Shown in pieces: positions 13,395 to 17,785 of a DNA stretch of 17,785 bases. The notes under the pieces are model-generated. The model did not search any database. It saw only the letters and a program-made list of their open reading frames with translations, and was not told the origin of the DNA. The stretch spans positions 1 through 17,785 of the forward strand of contig JAJZGH010000085.1 of assembly GCA_021798635.1 (NCBI GenBank), written 5' to 3'. Position numbers and translations under genes: made by a program. Within the stretch, counting starts at the first letter, position 1. Every line of letters starts with the position of its first letter. Origin of the DNA: Planctomycetota bacterium. GTDB lineage: Bacteria > Planctomycetota > Phycisphaerae > WQYP01.

Positions 13395-15368
13395 TTAGGG
13401 CGGTGGTGGCGGCGGAAGATTCAGTAATTTGGTACCGCTTGGCAATTGCCCGTCCAAGTATTCATTCAGCAAGTTATTCCACATATTATTCGGGATCGGC
13501 GGCTCCCAACTCCATGAGGGCCAAAGGAGGATATTACCAGTGGGAATTCCGCCGGCGTTCAGCGCATTCTGTACCAGATCAGCGCAGTTTGTGCTATTCC
13601 AATGATAGGGCTGGTTCCAAATTCCATTTGCATCCTTTTTCATTGCCGCATCCCGATTGTAAGGCTCGGGGATTCGCATGGCGTCGGGGTACCTCTGCCT
13701 GTGCGTGCCACCCTCCGATTTCGATTTCGCGTTCCAAAACGATTGGAGATTGGGGTACCATTTCCGGACATTTCCAGAGGGGGAGCCGTTGTGAGGCGCG
13801 TTCTTGCTATAGTACCACCAACCGCTGGTGTTGTTGCCAACCATCACTGCCGCATGGCCATAAGCGTGGCCGAGGATATTTGCTTCTCCGGGTGAAATAA
13901 GCACCACCGCGTCCAATCCCGCTGGATCCACCGCATTCACCGGATTGGATTCAACAAACTGATAGGTATTCGCCCCGTTAATGTAACCTGCGGGGTCTTG
14001 ATTGATCCATCGGCCGAGGGTCGGCGAATAGTTGCGATTTCTTGCATAATACAAGCCAGTCACCGAATCCAACGTCATGCCTTGGTAGAGATTACTTACA
14101 GTGGGCTGCGTACCCGCAGGCGGCGTGCTCCAATCTGCGTTCAATACGGTAATCGTGCCATACGGACTATATACATATCTCTGTACGACCTGCCAATTGG
14201 CGCTGACGAGGCCCACAATGGCGGTAGTGTTCCAGTTGGCATCTTGCAGGAAATAAACACGGGAACTTGGTTGGATTACTCCGGCGGAATACGTATCGCG
14301 CAGAACTGCCGCATTGATGTACGCGGCAGACCAGACCGTCTGGCTGGTCACGTTGCTGTTGGCCGTGCCGTTGGTCCGGGTTTCAATGGCCTGCCATTGG
14401 GAATCGTAATAGATGTAGTTAATCTCACCGGCAGGAATGCCGGTGCCACCTTGCGGGTATGCTTCGGTGACTCTGTACCCCATCGCGCTATATGTGTACT
14501 GAGCGACAACGGCGCCACTGGAATTGGACACCGACACCAACTGATTCCAGGCGTTGTAGGTGTACCTGTTGCCGCTCTGATCGGAAATCATATTTCCGTT
14601 CGGGTCGTAGGTCGGCGAAACACTGCCGCTGATGCTGGTAATCTGATTTTGGGCATTGGCGGTTTGGGTTTGGGTTGTGCCGTTGGAGGTGTACGAACTC
14701 CAGTTGCCTTGGCTGTCCAAGGTCCAGCTTTGAGTCGGGGAACCGGGCTGAGTGTAGCTGCTTAATCTATTCAACGGATCATACGTGAAGTACTGTGAAT
14801 AGGCGTTATCCATCCGGTTGTAGGCACCGGTGCTGTTCGAATTGGCGTCATAACTGTAAATGACATCTTGGATGAAGGCACCGGTGCTGGAGTTAATCCA
14901 ATTCTGGTTGACGATCCGACCGAATTGATCCAAGCCGGGATATTCCGGGCCACCGAAGCCGCTGCTGTTGACGAATGTCAGATTGATATTCGTCTGCGGA
15001 TGATTTCTTGCGACGATGGTACTCAAGCCAGGATAGCTGTATTGCTCCAGCACCTGGCCAGCTTCGCCTGAATTTGCACCGTCACTGATAGAATCCAATC
15101 GGCCGATGGCATTATCCAGGGTGCCATTCAGGTTGGCACCTGAATAGTTGTAATCAATTGTTCTGCCGTTGGGATAGACCATGCTTGCCAACCTTGAACC
15201 GTTGCTTGCACTGGTGTAAGTATACTGCACAAACGGCGTCGTGGAAACATCCACTGCGCCGAGGAGTTTTCCCGGTTTCTCTGCAACAGCCGCCATCTTT
15301 GTTCCAGCCTTATTCGCTCTACTGCTCAACTTTCTCCTGCTCGCCTGTTCTATTGGGCGGGAGCCCAA
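13395..15368 (-). CDS. Rhs core fragment with permuted papain-like C-terminal toxin
   Basis: The product has many YD/Rhs repeats (YSYDANSNSTGAYNRM, FTYDPLNRL, YDPNGNMI, YNAWNQLVSV). They end with the Rhs signature YYARNRNYSPTLGRW then INQDPAGYINGANTYQFVES and NPVNAVDPAG. After DPAG the C-terminal tip of about 165 aa changes character: GHAYGHAAVMVG, then HWNSTNCADLVQNALNAGG, and a proline tail. A His followed later by an NC motif is the order seen in circularly permuted NlpC/P60 (papain-fold) enzymes, so a hydrolase or acyl-transfer toxin is likely. Rhs proteins of full length exceed 1200 aa; this one lacks its N-terminal half, and its first 40 residues come from an inserted segment. Whether it is expressed and delivered is doubtful; it may be an orphan cassette. 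Confidence 0.8.
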   Translation of the reverse strand: MGSRPIEQASRRKLSSRANKAGTKMAAVAEKPGKLLGAVDVSTTPFVQYTYTSASNGSRLASMVYPNGRTIDYNYSGANLNGTLDNAIGRLDSISDGANSGEAGQVLEQYSYPGLSTIVARNHPQTNINLTFVNSSGFGGPEYPGLDQFGRIVNQNWINSSTGAFIQDVIYSYDANSNSTGAYNRMDNAYSQYFTYDPLNRLSSYTQPGSPTQSWTLDSQGNWSSYTSNGTTQTQTANAQNQITSISGSVSPTYDPNGNMISDQSGNRYTYNAWNQLVSVSNSSGAVVAQYTYSAMGYRVTEAYPQGGTGIPAGEINYIYYDSQWQAIETRTNGTANSNVTSQTVWSAAYINAAVLRDTYSAGVIQPSSRVYFLQDANWNTTAIVGLVSANWQVVQRYVYSPYGTITVLNADWSTPPAGTQPTVSNLYQGMTLDSVTGLYYARNRNYSPTLGRWINQDPAGYINGANTYQFVESNPVNAVDPAGLDAVVLISPGEANILGHAYGHAAVMVGNNTSGWWYYSKNAPHNGSPSGNVRKWYPNLQSFWNAKSKSEGGTHRQRYPDAMRIPEPYNRDAAMKKDANGIWNQPYHWNSTNCADLVQNALNAGGIPTGNILLWPSWSWEPPIPNNMWNNLLNEYLDGQLPSGTKLLNLPPPPPP

Positions 15369-15421
15369 TCCGCTCTACTGCTCAACTCTCTAAATTCACC
15401 TGATCTCGGCGAAGCCGCGGC
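15261..15421. repeat. Insertion of about 160 bp that breaks the rhs frame
   Basis: On the minus strand, Rhs sequence ends at LAFQYQ (about 15422) and resumes at GAVDVSTTPFVQYTY (about 15260) in another frame. In Rhs proteins these two pieces are normally adjacent. The segment between contains a 17-base direct repeat (15315-15331 and 15371-15387, CGCTCTACTGCTCAACT) and a perfect 7-bp hairpin, ATTGGGC/GCCCAAT, at 15352-15369. The length is not a multiple of three. It looks like a small repeat element or MITE-like insertion. Confidence 0.55.
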
Positions 15422-15496
15422 TTGATACTGGAACGCCAACTGGCCCAAGCCGTTATAGATATTTTCCACCTGATTGACGATAGTGTCGGCGTTCAT
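15422..15496 (-). pseudogene. Displaced upstream piece of the rhs core
   Basis: ATG 15496 begins MNADTIVNQVENIYNGLGQL and continues AFQYQ, a typical Rhs stretch (VxNxYNGLGQLxxEYQ). It directly precedes the 160-bp insertion and, after removing it, would join GAVDVSTTPF in the main Rhs frame. The ATG overlaps the TGA of the SUKH gene (ATGA). The junction between SUKH gene and Rhs core therefore falls at a single point, as expected if an Rhs core segment recombined in behind an older immunity gene. Confidence 0.6.
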
Positions 15497-16590
15497 TTCC
15501 ACAGATTCAAGAGGCCCTCGACGCGCCCGGCGAACCCGAGTTTATGGCACGCGAGAACAAGTGCCTGGGCGCAGCGGGTATTGTATTCTTCCGGCCATCC
15601 CCCGGGCGGCCAACGTGCGTCAATCATGCCGTTGAGCGCGATTATTCGCGCGGTAAACCAATCACCGGATTTAACAGATTTTTCCAGGGCTTGTTCCCAA
15701 GCGGTGCCATCTGCCGCCGCCCCGGACGCAAAAACTTCCCCGATGATCGGTGACAAGGAGACCAACTTATAAAGATCAGCATTACGGAGCAGGAAGTCGG
15801 CCACCACTGCCAGGTCCGTATGCCAAGCACATGGCACCAGATTATGCGCCGGCCACATCCGCCCCCATTCCCTCTCCGCCACATGCGTGAAGTGACGAGT
15901 TGCCACGTCGGGCCGCCCTCTTGCCGCCTCCAACGCGCCGAGACACCAGTGGGCATTCAAAAATCGCGGGTCGCCAGCTAGCACCTCACGTAATATTTCA
16001 ATGGCCTTGCCGACATTCGCGTGTTGCCGGGCGTCATCGGCCTCGGCCGCATGAATAACGGAAACAATGCCCCGTATTCCACACGCGTTCCGTAGGTCCG
16101 TTACGCACGACGCTTCCCCGCCATCCATAAACTCCTTTACCAGATCATCTCGCTTGTCCGGGACCACCCCGGGTATCTCGGCCATTCGCCGGCTCTCGTC
16201 AAGCAGCGCGGAGGCACGCGCCGGATCTGAATCCTCGAAGCTCGCGCGATAAAGATCAACCATGATTGTCCGCAATACCGCGCTGAAGTCCCGGCCCAGT
16301 GAAGTCAACTTCGCCGTCTCACCGTCGAACCAATCCCAAAAATACCCTTCTCCCTGCACCAGCGGCGCACGCAGGCAAATTGCACAGCCGTCGTATCGAT
16401 TCTGTATTACTGGAATCAATTCCGGCCAAAGAACGCCCGGCTTCCGCATAACGATATCATCGGGATCAAGAATCTCATATTCATCCGTAAGCGTTAATGC
16501 CCCCGATTTCTCAACCCGTGCGCGCAGCGTCAAGAAGTCCTCTGGAAGCTGGATTTGGTACCGTGATTCAAGTTGCTCGAATGGCGACAT
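15493..16590 (-). CDS. SMI1/KNR4 (SUKH) family immunity protein with helical C-terminus
   Basis: The 365-aa protein opens with MSPFEQLESRYQIQLPEDF, followed by a glycine/acidic block and YFWDWFDGE, the pattern of SUKH (SMI1/KNR4) proteins. These are the commonest immunity proteins of polymorphic toxins, especially nuclease toxins. Residues about 130-365 are helical and TPR-like (IEILREVLAGDPRFLNAHW, then CLGALEAARGRPDVATRHF), an unusual extension for this family. GAAGGG 7 bases before the ATG supports the start. It lies 112 bases behind the gene with the HNH-like Rhs tip, so it is most likely its immunity gene, expressed with it to protect the producer. Confidence 0.75.
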   Translation of the reverse strand: MSPFEQLESRYQIQLPEDFLTLRARVEKSGALTLTDEYEILDPDDIVMRKPGVLWPELIPVIQNRYDGCAICLRAPLVQGEGYFWDWFDGETAKLTSLGRDFSAVLRTIMVDLYRASFEDSDPARASALLDESRRMAEIPGVVPDKRDDLVKEFMDGGEASCVTDLRNACGIRGIVSVIHAAEADDARQHANVGKAIEILREVLAGDPRFLNAHWCLGALEAARGRPDVATRHFTHVAEREWGRMWPAHNLVPCAWHTDLAVVADFLLRNADLYKLVSLSPIIGEVFASGAAADGTAWEQALEKSVKSGDWFTARIIALNGMIDARWPPGGWPEEYNTRCAQALVLACHKLGFAGRVEGLLNLWK

Positions 16591-16702
16591 TTCAGATCCC
16601 TTCTATAGAACCTAAACACTCGCGTGCCCCCGGTGCGCCGCTGCGAAATACAACGGGCCGGGGGAAGTGCGATAAATACGCAGCGAGTTGCTCATCCAAA
16701 CA

Positions 16703-17500
16703 TCATGCGGTGGGGGGCGGCGCTCCCGCATTGATCGGTTGGGGCACCAAATCTCGAAGGATGTCGACGGGGAGAACGATAAACATCGGAATGTTCTCCG
16801 TGCCCTCCGTAAACCTCTTCAGAAAGTCGCCAAGCTTATCCAGAAAACTGGGCGTGGTCGTAATGCCTTTTAGGAACCACTTTATGATCTTGTTGTTGGA
16901 ACTGCGGATGGCCTTGACCAGATTTTTCGCCTCCTGCGTCGTCATCTCGGTTGGGCATATCCCGTGATCCGCAAGATATTTTTCGATTGCAGCCCTCACT
17001 GCGTTGTTATAGGCGAAGTGCTGCTTGGTGAAGTTCACATGGTAGGGAGCGTCCAACGTCGCTTCCTTGAAGACTCTAACGGCGGCCTGGCTGAAAGGTA
17101 TCCGAGTGTCGTTATCCAAGTCATACAGACCCTGCGGGATGATGTGGTGCATCTGTAACCCCCAAGGATCCACCGCGTTCACGGGGTTAGATTCCACAAA
17201 CTGATACGTATTGGCCCCATTGATATACCCCGCGGGGTCTTGATTGATCCAGCGGCCAAGGGTAGGATCGTAATTTCTGTTGCGGGCGTTGCGCTCAATG
17301 ACCAATGAGCACTGATCAATGGGCAGATCATCGAGAAACTGTAACCCCTGGCCTGCGTCCGGCATCTCGCATTCAGCGGCCCAGCGCTTCCAAAGTATTC
17401 TAACTCCTAACTCCTGAATCCTGGATGCTCGCCCGGCTCCTGTACCCCGTAACCTCCGTAGTGTGCCTTTGTGGTGAAATTTTTCGTTCAGCGCGACCAT
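16703..17500 (-). CDS. Orphan Rhs C-terminal cassette with AHH/HNH-like nuclease tip
   Basis: Only about 45 residues of Rhs core remain: RNARNRNYDPTLGRW, INQDPAGYINGANTYQFVES and NPVNAVDPWG, almost identical to the other Rhs gene here. The tip that follows begins LQMHHIIPQGLYDLDND and continues with HVNFTKQHFAYNNAVRAAIE. HHIIPQ followed by a later His and Asn is the pattern of AHH-type HNH nucleases used as toxin tips, so a DNase or RNase activity is expected. Residues upstream of about 17290 are not Rhs; they derive from repeat-rich DNA, so the start at 17500 is only nominal. A SUKH immunity gene follows. The absence of a full Rhs scaffold suggests a silent cassette that can recombine into a complete rhs gene. 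Confidence 0.75.
   Translation of the reverse strand: MVALNEKFHHKGTLRRLRGTGAGRASRIQELGVRILWKRWAAECEMPDAGQGLQFLDDLPIDQCSLVIERNARNRNYDPTLGRWINQDPAGYINGANTYQFVESNPVNAVDPWGLQMHHIIPQGLYDLDNDTRIPFSQAAVRVFKEATLDAPYHVNFTKQHFAYNNAVRAAIEKYLADHGICPTEMTTQEAKNLVKAIRSSNNKIIKWFLKGITTTPSFLDKLGDFLKRFTEGTENIPMFIVLPVDILRDLVPQPINAGAPPPTA
17296..17425. repeat. Degenerate heptamer repeats
   Basis: Two different 7-base tandem series flank a short stretch here. Near 17296-17326 the units are CAATGAC, CAATGAG, CACTGAT and CAATGGG. Near 17397-17421 they are TTCTAAC, TCCTAAC, TCCTGAA and TCCTGGA. They lie exactly where the Rhs homology ends. I recall such heptamers beside four-helix-bundle genes in some environmental genomes, but no such gene is present. 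Confidence 0.5.
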
Positions 17501-17534
17501 TTGTCACCCCAACCGCTTTGATCATTGATCAGTG
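17310..17534. repeat. Segment bounded by a 12-bp perfect inverted repeat
   Basis: CACTGATCAATG at 17310-17321 is the exact reverse complement of 17523-17534. The 225-bp segment begins close to the Rhs breakpoint and could be a small mobile element, or one arm may be part of the heptamer series by chance. Confidence 0.35.
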
Positions 17535-17580
17535 TTCCGTGGCCATTCTAATCGGTTCCTGCACGCTACTTGCGGTCAAC

Positions 17581-17652
17581 AGCGGGCGATGGGACTCGAA
17601 CCCACAACAGCCAGCTTGGAAGGCTGGCACTCTGCCATTGAGTTACACCCGC
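17581..17652 (-). tRNA. tRNA-Gly (anticodon TCC)
   Basis: The minus strand folds as a complete cloverleaf of 72 bases. The acceptor stem pairs GCGGGTG with CGCCCGC (one G-U), followed by discriminator T. The D stem is ACTC/GAGT, the anticodon stem CCAGC/GCTGG with loop CTTCCAA (anticodon TCC, reads GGA codons), and the T arm has TGGG-TTCGAGT-CCCA. CCA is not encoded. Its 3' 49 bases are duplicated at 11798-11846, so the gene appears to be the integration target of the segment to its left. Confidence 0.92.
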
Positions 17653-17664
17653 GATACGTCGTGG

Positions 17665-17670
17665 ATTATA
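17665..17670 (-). promoter_or_regulatory. -10 element of the tRNA-Gly promoter
   Basis: A consensus TATAAT on the minus strand lies 12 bases before the tRNA 5' end. No good -35 match is visible at 16-18 bases, so strength is uncertain. Confidence 0.5.
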
Positions 17671-17702
17671 ACAATAAAAATGGAAAACGCACCAGCGCTC
17701 AA

Positions 17703-17785
17703 TCAGCCCGTCCAGCGATAGTCGGGGCTTTGCGGTGCCCAGTTCAAGGCTAAGAAAAAGGCGGTGTCCAGTTCCAGGGCGGTGA
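17703..17785 (-). CDS. C-terminal end of a minus-strand gene (partial)
   Basis: The frame enters from the right edge and reads TALELDTAFFLALNWAPQSP, then DYRWTG-stop, 50 bases upstream of the tRNA. The residues are protein-like but too few to identify. An imperfect direct repeat (GCGGTGxCCAGTTC at about 17730 and 17761) falls inside it. Coding status is uncertain. Confidence 0.3.
   Translation of the reverse strand, partial: TALELDTAFFLALNWAPQSPDYRWTG

Noticed and set aside
13998..14765. 255-aa + strand ORF inside rhs
   Set aside because: It is antisense to clear YD-repeat coding sequence and is an antisense shadow of the low-complexity, GC-rich repeats.
1..17785. CRISPR array, rRNA, IS transposase or integrase genes
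   Set aside because: No regularly spaced repeats, no rRNA-like sequence, and no DDE, HUH or tyrosine recombinase motifs were found on either strand.

Overview
The window looks like an accessory, defence-rich segment of the chromosome of an uncultured Gram-negative bacterium. It carries a truncated siroheme nitrite/sulfite reductase at the left edge, a lipobox lipoprotein, type IV toxin-antitoxin (AbiE) genes, large unrecognised multidomain proteins, Rhs toxin cassettes and a tRNA-Gly. Base composition is moderately GC-rich. The style of the Rhs core and the short heptamer repeats remind me of Planctomycetota or Verrucomicrobiota, but this is an impression and not a demonstrated assignment.

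Layout. (1) 1-1151: 3' end of a nitrite/sulfite reductase gene (+), then a SOUL-type heme-binding lipoprotein gene (-). (2) 1221-6396: an AbiE graveyard and island. An AbiEi-AbiEii pair on the + strand (1628-3296) has an intact antitoxin, but its toxin is cut by an amber codon inside the nucleotidyltransferase motif. On the - strand a three-gene arrangement (small ORF, then AbiEi-like antitoxin, then AbiEii-like toxin) occurs in three states: almost completely deleted (1221-1540), visibly decayed (3277-4299), and with intact antitoxin and toxin genes (4395-6277) behind a broken small ORF (6292-6396). The small ORF was first visible as a dispersed repeat of about 190 bp. (3) 6650-11629: two tandem paralogous genes on the + strand. 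The shorter one (352 aa) matches the first third of the longer one (about 1300 aa). The longer one is interrupted by two frame changes, each at a homopolymer (A7 and G6). Both share an N-terminal domain with a fixed D-20-E-10-K spacing that suggests a divergent nuclease, followed by an ATPase-like core without a proper Walker A motif; the long one adds a large helical C-terminus. I regard this pair as the best candidate for an undescribed defence system. (4) 11798-17652: a segment of about 5.8 kb bounded by an intact tRNA-Gly(UCC) gene and a perfect 49-bp copy of its 3' part. Inside are two Rhs C-terminal toxin cassettes on the - strand: an HNH/AHH-like nuclease tip followed by a SUKH (SMI1/KNR4) immunity gene, then an Rhs core fragment with a permuted papain-like tip followed by a multi-membrane-span protein that may be its immunity protein. 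(5) 17703-17785: the end of a further - strand gene.

How the parts fit. The region concentrates conflict functions: type IV toxin-antitoxin modules, a putative nuclease/ATPase pair and polymorphic Rhs toxins with immunity genes. It also shows heavy turnover: amber stops, frameshifts, deletion relics, repeated modules and a tRNA attachment-site signature. No integrase, transposase, CRISPR array or rRNA gene was found. Single-base defects in several genes, two of them in homopolymers, mean that sequencing error must be excluded before calling those genes dead.
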